DNA of 6,699 bases from an uncultured Eubacteriales bacterium (GCA_900313775.1 OMSP01000260.1:1-6699); one strand, 5' to 3'; counted from the first letter of the stretch, positions 1 to 5,220 are shown. Program-made: numbers and translations. The notes: generated by a model from the sequence alone, not told the origin.

Positions 1-503
1 GCGACCATCAGCATGTGATCAGAGAATATCTCATGAAATACAAGGTCTGCCCTCTCTTTATAATCACCGACAAATCCGATATCTCCCCGCTGTTGGGCAA
101 TATCGTCCAGCACAGTCTGCGTATCGGATGAATCGACCATATAGAGTACATCCGGATGAATATCCCTGAATTCGCTGAGGACTTCGGGAAGAAAGACAAT
201 AGACGGAATGGATGAGGACATGATCCTGATGATGGGTGTCTGTTGATCCGGTACTGCCATCTCGCGGATGGCGTTCGCGCGCAGATTGACCATCTCCAGC
301 GCGCGGGGATAGAACTTCTCCCCCGCCGGTGTCAATGTGATCTCACGTCCGCGGCGCCTGAACAGTTTTTGTCCTAGTTCGTTTTCCAGCGCCGCAACAT
401 GTGCGCTGATCGTAGGCTGTGTAAAAAACATAGCATCCGCAGCTTTGCTGAAGCTCTTGTATCGGGCGACATTGACGAATGCCTCTATCTGCTTAAAATC
501 CAT
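1..503 (-). CDS. LysR-family transcriptional regulator, N-terminal part (runs off left edge)
   Basis: This is a DNA-binding regulator of the LysR family, of which 167 complete codons are visible; the 3' end lies outside the window. Residues 1-60 form the winged helix-turn-helix domain, starting MDFKQIEAFVNVARYKSFSK, with the recognition region around TQPTISAHVAALE (28-40) and the family hallmark LTPAGEKF (57-64). The substrate-binding domain begins near residue 90 (TPIIRIMSSSIPSIVFLPEV). The start at 503 is supported by the AAGGTG ribosome binding site upstream and by the usual LysR start just before the first helix. The N-terminus resembles the CysL-like and selenium-metabolism-associated LysR groups of Clostridia, but the effector domain is cut off, so the ligand and regulon cannot be named. 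The gene has its own promoter downstream of the rplL terminator and is not part of the ribosomal operon. Confidence 0.93.
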   Translation of the reverse strand, partial: MDFKQIEAFVNVARYKSFSKAADAMFFTQPTISAHVAALENELGQKLFRRRGREITLTPAGEKFYPRALEMVNLRANAIREMAVPDQQTPIIRIMSSSIPSIVFLPEVLSEFRDIHPDVLYMVDSSDTQTVLDDIAQQRGDIGFVGDYKERADLVFHEIFSDHMLMV

Positions 504-575
504 GGTTCCCCGGCACCTTACTGATCATTCCGTTACAATAAATCATTGAAAAATCCTATGGATTCATCGTCTATT

Positions 576-603
576 ATTATAGATACCTTCCCGAGTTTGT
601 CAA
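576..603 (-). promoter_or_regulatory. Consensus sigma-A promoter of the lysR gene
   Basis: On the minus strand, TTGACA at 603-598 and TATAAT at 581-576 match consensus in all 12 positions, with a 16-bp spacer. The predicted transcription start is near 569, which gives an untranslated leader of about 65 nt before the ATG at 503. The only downstream gene on this strand is lysR. The -35 box sits in the loop region of the inverted repeat at 588-619. Confidence 0.8.
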
Positions 604-619
604 GAAAACAACTCGGGAA
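588..619. repeat. Inverted repeat around the lysR -35 box (candidate operator)
   Basis: Two perfect 10-bp arms, TTCCCGAGTT (588-597) and AACTCGGGAA (610-619), are separated by 12 bp. The centre falls at the edge of the -35 hexamer, and the left arm (588-597) lies in the promoter spacer. Because it is upstream of the predicted lysR start and downstream of the rplL terminator hairpin, it is probably read as DNA, not RNA. LysR proteins commonly repress their own genes from such sites, but autoregulation here is an inference. Confidence 0.65.
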
Positions 620-652
620 ACAATAACAGGGCTGTCCTTCCGGACAGCCCTG
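618..652 (-). terminator. Intrinsic terminator of the rplJ-rplL operon
   Basis: On the minus strand an 11-bp perfect GC-rich stem (642-652 with 627-637) closes a 4-nt loop. It is followed by the T-rich tract TTATTGTTT (626-618). It begins 24 nt after the rplL stop codon and separates the ribosomal operon from lysR. Confidence 0.92.
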
Positions 653-676
653 CTGTATACCTCGAATAAAGCTGTA

Positions 677-1048
677 TTACTTGAGCTCGACTGTTGCGCC
701 GACTTCCTCAAGTTTAGCCTTAAGCTCCTCAGCCTCAGCCTTGGAGACGGCTTCCTTGACAACTTTCGGAGCACTGTCGACAAGATCTTTAGCTTCCTTA
801 AGACCAAGACCGGTGACCTCGCGGACGATCTTGATGACCTTGACCTTGCTGTCGCCGACGCCCTGAAGCTCGACATCAAACTCATCCTTCTCTTCAGCTG
901 CTTCTGCCGGGCCTGCTGCCACGACTGCGACACCCGCTGCCGCGGATACGCCAAACTCTTCCTCACATGCCTTGACCAGGTCATTGAGCTCGAGAACTGA
1001 TAATTCCTTGATAGCCGCAATAAAATCTTCTGTAGTCATTTTAGCCAT
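677..1048 (-). CDS. rplL: 50S ribosomal protein L7/L12
   Basis: This is the flexible stalk protein of the large subunit. Dimers dock on the C-terminal helix of L10 and recruit translation GTPases. The 123-residue length is typical. Residues 1-33 are the dimerising N-terminal domain (SVLELNDLVKACEEEFGV region), about 34-54 the Ala/Glu-rich hinge (AAGPAEAAEEKDEF), and the rest the globular factor-binding domain, with the conserved KVIKIVREVTGLGLKEAKDL and C-terminal GATVELK. The start at 1048 is preceded by GGAGG at a 7-nt spacing. That ribosome binding site lies within the last codons of rplJ (AAGGAGGAATAA), and only 2 nt separate the two reading frames, so translation is probably coupled. A second ATG three codons downstream is a less well placed alternative. 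Confidence 0.98.
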   Translation of the reverse strand: MAKMTTEDFIAAIKELSVLELNDLVKACEEEFGVSAAAGVAVVAAGPAEAAEEKDEFDVELQGVGDSKVKVIKIVREVTGLGLKEAKDLVDSAPKVVKEAVSKAEAEELKAKLEEVGATVELK

Positions 1049-1050
1049 TT

Positions 1051-1701
1051 TTATTCCTCCTTACCCTCTTCTGCGGGTGTCTCTTCTGTCTTAGCTTCCT
1101 CTTCTTTAGTCTCCTCTGCCGGAGCTGCCTCAGCCTTGGCCTCCTCTGCCGGAGCTTCTTCAGCCTTGGCCTCCTCTGCCGGAGCCTCTTCAGCCTTCTC
1201 CTCCGCCGGAGCTGCCTCGCCGCCGTTCTCAGCGATCTGCTTCAGGACGCGTGCGAAGTTGGCGATCGGTGACTGCAGGCTGCCAAACAGTTTTGCGAGC
1301 AGTTCGTCTCTCGACGGGATAGCCGCCAGCTCCTTGAGTCCGTCGACATCATAGAGTTCTCCCTCTACGACACCGGCCTTGAACTCCAGCACATCGGCTG
1401 TCTTTGCGAACTTGGCCAGTAAACGGGCCGGAGCCGTGACATCATCGTTTGAGATAGCGATGGCGCTCGGTCCTTCCAGATACGGATCCAGGCCGGCAAA
1501 GTCAGTGCCCTCAAATGCGCGGCGCATCATCGTGTTCTTGTACACTTTGTAGGTGATGCCGGCTTCACGCATTTCCTTGCGCAGCTGAGTGTCCTGGGCA
1601 ACCGTCAGTCCGCGATAGTCAACGAGCACGACAGACTTGGCGTCGGCAACGTCCGCTGCGATCGCATCGATGATCGGCTGCTTCAATTCAACTTTTGCCA
1701 T
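1051..1701 (-). CDS. rplJ: 50S ribosomal protein L10 with an acidic, repeat-built C-terminal extension
   Basis: L10 anchors the L7/L12 stalk to 23S rRNA and represses its own mRNA through the leader. The RNA-binding N-terminal domain covers about residues 1-130, with VVLVDYRGLTVAQ (24-36), YKVYKNTMMRRAF (51-63) and LEGPSAIA (75-82). The stalk-binding helix follows at about 141-159 (SPIANFARVLKQIAENG region). Typical bacterial L10 stops near residue 165; this one has 216 residues. Residues 162-216 are almost only Ala, Pro, Glu, Lys and Thr, with a 10-residue period (EEAPAEEAKA). The start is supported by AAGGAGG 6 nt upstream. It is co-transcribed with rplL. The body is unambiguous L10; the function of the tail is unknown. 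Confidence 0.97.
   Translation of the reverse strand: MAKVELKQPIIDAIAADVADAKSVVLVDYRGLTVAQDTQLRKEMREAGITYKVYKNTMMRRAFEGTDFAGLDPYLEGPSAIAISNDDVTAPARLLAKFAKTADVLEFKAGVVEGELYDVDGLKELAAIPSRDELLAKLFGSLQSPIANFARVLKQIAENGGEAAPAEEKAEEAPAEEAKAEEAPAEEAKAEAAPAEETKEEEAKTEETPAEEGKEE
1111..1200. repeat. Three tandem 30-bp repeats inside rplJ
   Basis: Units 1111-1140, 1141-1170 and 1171-1200 begin identically on the plus strand (CTCCTCTGCCGGAGC) and differ at only a few positions afterwards. A degraded partial unit starts at 1201. On the coding strand each unit encodes ten residues of the pattern A-K/E-A-E-E/A-A-P-A-E-E. The register keeps the reading frame, so copy-number change would lengthen or shorten the L10 tail by ten residues without a frameshift. 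Confidence 0.9.
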
Positions 1702-1739
1702 TTGCTTTCCTCCTTCTTTTATTTAGTCTTTGCAACTAA

Positions 1740-1879
1740 ATGCGAAAAAACCTCATTGTGCCGTGAAGACACAATGAGGCGAAATCAATTCGTATGAAAT
1801 CGAATCACTTCCTCGGCAGGCGTCTGTCTCCAGATCTTACGTCCCTAAGGACACCGGCTGTCTTCGGCAGTTAATTGCA
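1740..1879 (-). promoter_or_regulatory. Ribosomal protein L10 leader (autoregulatory mRNA structure)
   Basis: The transcribed leader contains the hallmarks of the Firmicutes L10 leader family: GCCGAAGACAGCCGGTGTCC at its 5' side, GACGTAAGATCTGG in the middle and GACGCCTGCCGAGGAAGTGA after it. It ends in an intrinsic terminator. In this family the L10(L12)4 complex binds the kink-turn-containing region and lowers expression of rplJ-rplL. I see a possible competing pairing: TGCCG-TGA with an AGGAAG bulge (1818-1805) against TCACGGCA (1766-1759), which would open the terminator loop and upper stem. That antiterminator is my inference. Confidence 0.92.
1745..1779 (-). terminator. Attenuator terminator of the L10 leader
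   Basis: On the minus strand CCTCATTGTG (1779-1770) and CACAATGAGG (1760-1751) form a perfect 10-bp stem around a 9-nt loop, followed by six T residues (1750-1745). It lies upstream of the rplJ ribosome binding site, so termination here would prevent rplJ-rplL expression. It is the output element of the L10 leader. Confidence 0.93.
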
Positions 1880-1885
1880 AAAAGC

Positions 1886-1914
1886 ATACTAACATATGTA
1901 TTTATTGATGTCAA
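1886..1914 (-). promoter_or_regulatory. Promoter of the rplJ-rplL operon
   Basis: TTGACA (1914-1909, perfect) and TAGTAT (1891-1886, 4 of 6 to TATAAT) are separated by 17 bp. An AT-rich stretch lies in the spacer. The expected start near 1879 is just ahead of the L10 leader, which agrees with the leader's usual 5' boundary. Confidence 0.85.
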
Positions 1915-1947
1915 ATCAATAGCCGTAAACTTGATCGGCTCTGTCTA

Positions 1948-2649
1948 TCATCCCTGCTGCATGACCTTCGCGGGACTGATCTTGACGCCCGGGCCCATGG
2001 TAGAGGTCAGAGTGATGCTCTTCAGATACTGACCCTTGACTGCTGCCGGACGAGCCTTGATCAGCGCGTCGAACAGAGCGTTCAGGTTGTCGACCAGCTT
2101 CTCCTGATCAAAGGAAGCCTTGCCGACCGGCACATGGACGATATTGGTCTTGTCCAGACGGTACTCGATCTTACCGGCCTTGATGTCTTTGACCGCGTTC
2201 TCGATATCCATCGTCACGGTACCGACCTTGGGGTTGGGCATCAGGCCCTTCGGGCCGAGGATGCGGCCGAGGCGTCCGATGACGCTCATCATATCCGGTG
2301 TCGCGATAACTGCATCAAAGTCAAGCCATCCCTCGTTCTGGATCTTCGGAATGAGTTCCTCTGCTCCGACAAAATCGGCGCCTGCGTTCTTGGCCTCATC
2401 GGCTTTCGCGTCCTTCGCGAAGACAAGCACGCGCACGGATTTACCGGTGCCGTGCGGCAGGCTGACGGAACCGCGGATCTGCTGATCGGCATGACGGCCG
2501 TCACAGCCGGTCCTGATATGAGCTTCGATCGTCTCGTCGAACTTGGCTGTCGCGTTCTGCTTAACGAGAGCGACTGCCTCTTCCAGCTCGTACTGATTAT
2601 CTCTGTTGATTGCTTTTGCGCTTTCTAAATATCTTTTACCGTGTTTCAT
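1948..2649 (-). CDS. rplA: 50S ribosomal protein L1
   Basis: L1 builds the mobile L1 stalk on 23S rRNA near the E site and represses translation of its own operon by binding an rRNA-like mRNA site. The length of 233 residues is normal. Recognisable segments are the start MKHGKRYLESAK, the RNA-binding TAKFDETIEAHIRTGCD, the LPHGTGKSVRVLVFA loop, the GRLGRILGPKGLMPNPKVGTV block and the C-terminal GQYLKSITLTSTMGPGVKI. The ribosome binding site GGGAGG precedes the ATG at 2649. It is the last gene of rpmG-secE-nusG-rplK-rplA. I see only a weak 5-bp hairpin (1921-1940) after it, so some read-through into rplJ is possible. Confidence 0.98.
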   Translation of the reverse strand: MKHGKRYLESAKAINRDNQYELEEAVALVKQNATAKFDETIEAHIRTGCDGRHADQQIRGSVSLPHGTGKSVRVLVFAKDAKADEAKNAGADFVGAEELIPKIQNEGWLDFDAVIATPDMMSVIGRLGRILGPKGLMPNPKVGTVTMDIENAVKDIKAGKIEYRLDKTNIVHVPVGKASFDQEKLVDNLNALFDALIKARPAAVKGQYLKSITLTSTMGPGVKISPAKVMQQG

Positions 2650-2664
2650 TTATATTTCCTCCCT

Positions 2665-2691
2665 GTGGTTCTAACGGACTTGGCCTCCCAC
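2665..2691 (-). promoter_or_regulatory. L1-binding motif (23S rRNA mimic) upstream of rplA
   Basis: The rplK-rplA spacer contains GTGG (2691-2688) pairing with CCAC (2668-2665), an asymmetric internal loop of GA opposite the 7-nt GTTAGAA, and a short inner GG/CC helix. The strand GTGGGAGG and the closing ACCAC match the L1 site of 23S rRNA (GUGGGAGG ... UACCAC). The inner helix has only two pairs, so this copy may be the weaker one. It abuts the GGGAGG of rplA, where L1 binding would hinder initiation. Confidence 0.68.
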
Positions 2692-2697
2692 TGGTTG

Positions 2698-3123
2698 TTA
2701 ATCTTCTACTGTCACTCCCATGCTGCGCGCGGTACCTGCGATCATGCTGACCGCATTGTCCAGATTGGCCGCGTTCAGATCCGGCTCCTTTGCCTTTGCG
2801 ATCTCCTCGAGCTGTGCCCTGGTGATCGTCGCGACTTTGGTCTTGTTGGGCTCGCCAGATCCGGACTGGATCTTGCAGGCCTTCTTGATCAGGACCGCTG
2901 CCGGGGGTGTCTTAGTGATGAAGGAAAAGCTTCTGTCACTGTAGACCGTGATAACGACCGGGATGATCAGATCGCCCTTGTCGGCTGTCTGCGCGTTGAA
3001 CTGCTTCGTGAAATCAGCAATGTTCACGCCGTACTGACCGAGCGCCGGTCCTACCGGCGGTGCCGGCGTCGCTTTGCCGGCTTCGATCTGGAGTTTGATG
3101 TAACCTTCGATTTTCTTAGCCAT
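2698..3123 (-). CDS. rplK: 50S ribosomal protein L11
   Basis: L11 binds the GTPase-associated centre of 23S rRNA and is needed for the RelA-type stringent signal. It has 141 residues, exactly the usual size. The N-terminal domain shows KLQIEAGKATPAPPVGPALG (about 9-28) with the proline-rich switch, followed by GVNIADFTKQFNAQT. The C-terminal RNA-binding domain shows SFITKTPPAAVLIKKA and ends IAGTARSMGVTVED. The ribosome binding site AAGGAGG sits 7 nt before the ATG at 3123. It lies between nusG and rplA in the conserved order, with an L1 operator in front. Confidence 0.98.
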   Translation of the reverse strand: MAKKIEGYIKLQIEAGKATPAPPVGPALGQYGVNIADFTKQFNAQTADKGDLIIPVVITVYSDRSFSFITKTPPAAVLIKKACKIQSGSGEPNKTKVATITRAQLEEIAKAKEPDLNAANLDNAVSMIAGTARSMGVTVED

Positions 3124-3138
3124 TTGTAATACCTCCTT

Positions 3139-3166
3139 GTGGTACTGTCGGGATGAACCCTCCCAC
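3139..3166 (-). promoter_or_regulatory. L1-binding operator (23S rRNA mimic) upstream of rplK
   Basis: Between the nusG stop and the rplK ribosome binding site, GTGG (3166-3163) pairs with CCAC (3142-3139) and GGG (3160-3158) with CCC (3152-3150). The asymmetric internal loop is GA on one side and GACAGTA on the other. This closely copies the L1 site of 23S rRNA, where GUGGGAGG pairs across to CCGAC...UACCAC. By analogy with the known L11-L1 operons, excess L1 should bind here and shut off rplK-rplA translation. The identification rests on sequence and fold only. Confidence 0.82.
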
Positions 3167-3168
3167 TG

Positions 3169-3684
3169 TTACAGTTTCTTGATCTCGAGGAACGAGATCT
3201 CGACAGGTGTCTCGCGTCCGAACAGCTCAAAGTTGATCGTCACTGTCTCCTTGGACGGGTTAACTGCCTGCACTATGCCGGAGTTGCCTTCCCAGGCGCC
3301 TTCGACCACCATGATGGAATCACCCACCTTATAGTCTGTCTCGATATGTTCCGGTCTGACGCCGTAGGGACGCATCTCGTCCTCAGTCAGCGGAACGGCC
3401 TTGCCCTCCGGACCGACAAATCCGGTCACCCCGCGCGTATTGCGCACGATGAACCATGTGTCATCATTCATGACCATATTGATCATGACATAACCGGGGA
3501 ACATCTTCTTCTCGACCAGCTTCCTCGTGCCGTTCTTATACTCGGCGACATCCTGCATCGGAATGCGCACCTCCAGGATCTCGTCCTCTAAGTGACGGTT
3601 CGCGATGGTCTTCTCGAGATTGGCCTTTACCTTGTTCTCGTAACCGGAATATGTATGTACGACATACCATCTCGCTTCTGCCAT
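3169..3684 (-). CDS. nusG: Transcription elongation/termination factor NusG
   Basis: NusG binds RNA polymerase and in many bacteria links it to the ribosome or Rho. The 171-residue protein has the NGN domain at about 1-110, with RWYVVHTYSGYENKVKANLE (5-24) and KKMFPGYVMINM (59-70), and the KOW domain at about 118-171, with the FGRETPVE signature (155-162). The KOW loop that reads GPFxxFxG in E. coli and Bacillus reads GAWEGNSG here, so two aromatic positions are changed; this may be lineage-typical. The ribosome binding site GGAGG is 6 nt before the ATG at 3684, and the gene follows secE by 12 nt, the classical pairing. Confidence 0.98.
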   Translation of the reverse strand: MAEARWYVVHTYSGYENKVKANLEKTIANRHLEDEILEVRIPMQDVAEYKNGTRKLVEKKMFPGYVMINMVMNDDTWFIVRNTRGVTGFVGPEGKAVPLTEDEMRPYGVRPEHIETDYKVGDSIMVVEGAWEGNSGIVQAVNPSKETVTINFELFGRETPVEISFLEIKKL

Positions 3685-3696
3685 ATCTACCTCCGA

Positions 3697-3891
3697 TTAC
3701 CTGATCAGAATGGCGATGCCGGTCTGCATGACCATATCGACCAGCTTGATGATCGCACCGAGCGCGAGTGTCACGAGCGACACCGCGATCGTCTCTTTGA
3801 CCAGCTGATCACGCTTCGGCCATACGATCTTTTTGAACTCGCCTTTAACGCCCTGGAAAAAGCCGGTTTTCTTTTCTGTCTTGGCAGCCAT
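3697..3891 (-). CDS. secE: Preprotein translocase subunit SecE
   Basis: SecE is the small essential membrane subunit that clamps SecY in the SecYEG channel. The 64-residue, single-span form is the usual Gram-positive type. An amphipathic segment, FFQGVKGEFKKIVWPKRDQL (11-30), carries the conserved W-P pair before the membrane helix at about 35-62. Its ATG overlaps the rpmG stop by one base (TAATG, 3893-3889), and an AAGGAAA ribosome binding site lies inside the end of rpmG, so it is likely to be translated in step with L33. Confidence 0.97.
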   Translation of the reverse strand: MAAKTEKKTGFFQGVKGEFKKIVWPKRDQLVKETIAVSLVTLALGAIIKLVDMVMQTGIAILIR

Positions 3892-4040
3892 TACTTGGTT
3901 TCCTTATGCAGTGTGTGCTTGCGGCAGAAACGGCAGTACTTCATCGTCTCCATACGCTCCGGATGCTCTTTCTTATCCTTCGTGGTATTGTAGTTTCTCT
4001 GCTTGCACTCTGTGCATTCTAATGTGATTCTTGTGCGCAT
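3891..4040 (-). CDS. rpmG: 50S ribosomal protein L33, zinc-ribbon form
   Basis: This small gene of 49 codons encodes a large-subunit protein near the E site. It starts MRTRITLECTECKQRNYNTT and ends CRKHTLHKETK. Four cysteines in two CxxC pairs (C9/C12 and C36/C39) show the zinc-binding version of L33. Bacteria that carry zinc-free paralogues often control them by zinc supply, but no paralogue is visible here. The ATG at 4040 has AAAGGT about 8 nt upstream. It is the first gene of the L33-SecE-NusG-L11-L1 transcript, directly after the promoter at 4117-4145. Its stop codon overlaps the secE start. Confidence 0.96.
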   Translation of the reverse strand: MRTRITLECTECKQRNYNTTKDKKEHPERMETMKYCRFCRKHTLHKETK

Positions 4041-4086
4041 TTTTTGTACCTTTCTCAAAGCTTACCGCTGTTTTTTGCAGCATTAA

Positions 4087-4106
4087 AAAAAGGCCTTAGC
4101 CCCTTT
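4087..4106 (-). other. Small terminator-like hairpin in the rpmG leader
   Basis: On the minus strand, AAAGGGGC (4106-4099) can pair with GGCCTTTTT (4094-4087 region) around a TAAG loop, with two G-U pairs. It is followed by the rest of a seven-T run (to 4085). It lies only a few bases after the predicted transcription start (about 4110), too close for a normal attenuator. It may instead stabilise the 5' end, or terminate transcripts entering from upstream. Confidence 0.4.
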
Positions 4107-4116
4107 CGCGGACTCA

Positions 4117-4145
4117 AATGTACCATGCGGGCGCATCTTTGTCAA
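4117..4145 (-). promoter_or_regulatory. Promoter of the rpmG-secE-nusG-rplK-rplA operon
   Basis: TTGACA (4145-4140, perfect) and TACATT (4122-4117, 4 of 6) are separated by 17 bp. The region just upstream is very AT-rich and could act as an UP element. An isolated TATAAT at 4167-4162 has no acceptable -35 partner. Confidence 0.8.
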
Positions 4146-4168
4146 GGAAAAACGCTTAAATATTATAG

Positions 4169-4206
4169 AAAAAACAAGACAAAAGGAGCTGCCATAAGGC
4201 AGCCCC
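4169..4206 (-). terminator. Intrinsic terminator after the DUF975 gene
   Basis: On the minus strand GGGGCTGCC (4206-4198) pairs with GGCAGCTCC (4193-4185) around a TTAT loop: nine pairs including one G-U. It is followed by TTTTGTCTTGTTTTTT (4184-4169). It ends the pspC-rubredoxin-DUF975 transcript 24 bp before the rpmG promoter. Confidence 0.93.
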
Positions 4207-4233
4207 TGTGAAATGCTTCTGTGTCCGTCCTGT

Positions 4234-4944
4234 TCAGACCTGCTTCGCCTTCAACTCGTCATAGAGCGCGGCGCCGGTACTGTACATATACGGACTGGTC
4301 CAGAACAGGTTGACCAGACCGAATGTGACAGCTCCGAGAAGGATCCATCCGAGGAAGGACAGGTCCATCACGAACGTCCTCCACTTGTTGCCGTCCATCA
4401 TCTTACGGGACAGAGTGATCGTGTCGGTCGCCGAGAGTTCCGGATGATCCTTGATCAGGTAAGGCACCATCCTGTAAGAATAGGCCTTGATGAGACCCGG
4501 AACGATCAGCAGCAGCGCCCACAGCAATGTGAACAGATCCGTGAGAAACATCGTGCCGAATACATGTCCGTAGTTACCGAATCCCTCCTTGATCGTTCCG
4601 ACCTTTGTGCCCGGGTCGTTCAGATTGGTCTTGAAGAAATGAAGCCCTCCGACCTTGAGCGGATTGAGCACGAAGATCTCGACCAGGAACATGATGACCG
4701 AAATCACTGCGAGGGCGCTTAAGACGATCGCGATCACAGCAGTCTGCTCCTTGGAGCTGAGTCCGTTAAACGCGTTGGCCGCCTCCTGTGCCGACTGCTC
4801 GGACGCATCTTTTCCCTGGGCGCCCGAATATCCACCAAAGACCGCGTACGCGATCGTCAGGATCAGTCCAACGATGACGCAGGGCCAGTAATTGGCCTTG
4901 AATGCCATTCTGCCTCTTTCTTTTACGGCTTTGATGTCAAACAT
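4234..4944 (-). CDS. DUF975-family integral membrane protein
   Basis: This is a 236-residue membrane protein whose family (DUF975) is common in Clostridia and has no established function. The N-terminal signature IKAVKERGRMAFKANYW (4-20) is followed by a membrane span at about 21-38, a polar Gln/Ser/Ala-rich linker (40-66), spans at about 68-93 and 130-156, and one at about 192-215. The conserved C-terminal block includes YSYRMVPYLIKDHPELSA (155-172), SRKMMDGNKW (179-188), DLSFLGW (194-200) and TSPYMYSTGAALYDEL (216-231). The ribosome binding site GAGGAGGAG lies in the last codons of the rubredoxin gene, and only 6 nt separate the two frames, so the two are co-translated. A strong terminator follows. 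A role in envelope homeostasis is a guess from the pspC neighbour. Confidence 0.93.
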   Translation of the reverse strand: MFDIKAVKERGRMAFKANYWPCVIVGLILTIAYAVFGGYSGAQGKDASEQSAQEAANAFNGLSSKEQTAVIAIVLSALAVISVIMFLVEIFVLNPLKVGGLHFFKTNLNDPGTKVGTIKEGFGNYGHVFGTMFLTDLFTLLWALLLIVPGLIKAYSYRMVPYLIKDHPELSATDTITLSRKMMDGNKWRTFVMDLSFLGWILLGAVTFGLVNLFWTSPYMYSTGAALYDELKAKQV

Positions 4945-4950
4945 TACTTC

Positions 4951-5109
4951 TTACTCCTCCTCGAAATCATCTTTGCCTACGCCGCAGAGCGGGCATGCCC
5001 AGTCGTCCGGAAGATCCTCGAACTTCGTGCCCGGATCGATGCCGTTATCGGGATCGCCTGCAGCCTCATCGTACACATAACCGCATACTGTACACACATA
5101 CTTTTTCAT
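4951..5109 (-). CDS. Rubredoxin
   Basis: This is a 52-residue iron protein that shuttles single electrons, typical of anaerobes, where it often serves oxygen or peroxide reduction. The two Cys knuckles that bind one Fe are complete: C6-T-V-C9-G-Y and C39-P-L-C42-G. The conserved core YVYDEAAGDPDNGIDPGTKF and the DLPDDWACP stretch match the family closely. The ATG at 5109 has AGGAGG 6 nt upstream. It lies between a pspC-like gene and the DUF975 gene. I see no clear promoter of its own, so it is probably transcribed from the promoter at 5478-5506. Its electron donor and acceptor are not in the window. Confidence 0.97.
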   Translation of the reverse strand: MKKYVCTVCGYVYDEAAGDPDNGIDPGTKFEDLPDDWACPLCGVGKDDFEEE

Positions 5110-5176
5110 TTTCGTTCCTCCTTGCTTATTGTTCTTCGCGCATTGTGCGCTGTAACCATTACTTGTTCCACAGTCA

Positions 5177-5199
5177 GCGGCATTTACTCATGATGCCGC
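5177..5199 (-). other. Stem-loop between pspC and the rubredoxin gene
   Basis: A perfect 7-bp inverted repeat, GCGGCAT (5177-5183) and ATGCCGC (5193-5199), encloses a 9-nt loop. No T tract follows on either strand, so it is not a standard terminator. It could protect a processed 3' end or lower expression of the downstream genes. A second 5-bp hairpin (5138-5150, GCGCA/TGCGC) lies closer to the rubredoxin gene. Confidence 0.5.
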
Positions 5200-5220
5200 A
5201 TTGCCTGTCTGTTTCCTGCT

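Noticed and set aside
552..564. Small hairpin AATCC-TAT-GGATT in the lysR leader followed by a few T residues on the minus strand.
   Set aside because: Only five AT-rich pairs with a 3-nt loop and a short T stretch; too weak to propose an attenuator.
577..1020. Minus-strand 147-codon frame overlapping rplL.
   Set aside because: A Ser/Arg-rich shadow of the unambiguous L7/L12 gene.
1921..1940. Possible terminator after rplA (AGCCG/CGGCT).
   Set aside because: Only five pairs with a poor T tract; the rplJ promoter begins at once downstream, so I do not claim termination here.
4162..4167. Isolated TATAAT upstream of the rpmG promoter.
   Set aside because: No -35 element at 16-18 bp and no TG extension; it overlaps the AT-rich tract after the terminator.
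4213..4722. Plus-strand 169-codon frame opposite the DUF975 gene.
   Set aside because: It is antisense to a clear conserved membrane protein, and its His/Glu/Arg-rich composition is typical of a shadow frame.
5110..5220. A separate promoter for the rubredoxin gene.
   Set aside because: The best pair (CTGACT, 17 bp, TACAGC) is weak, so I assume transcription from the pspC promoter.
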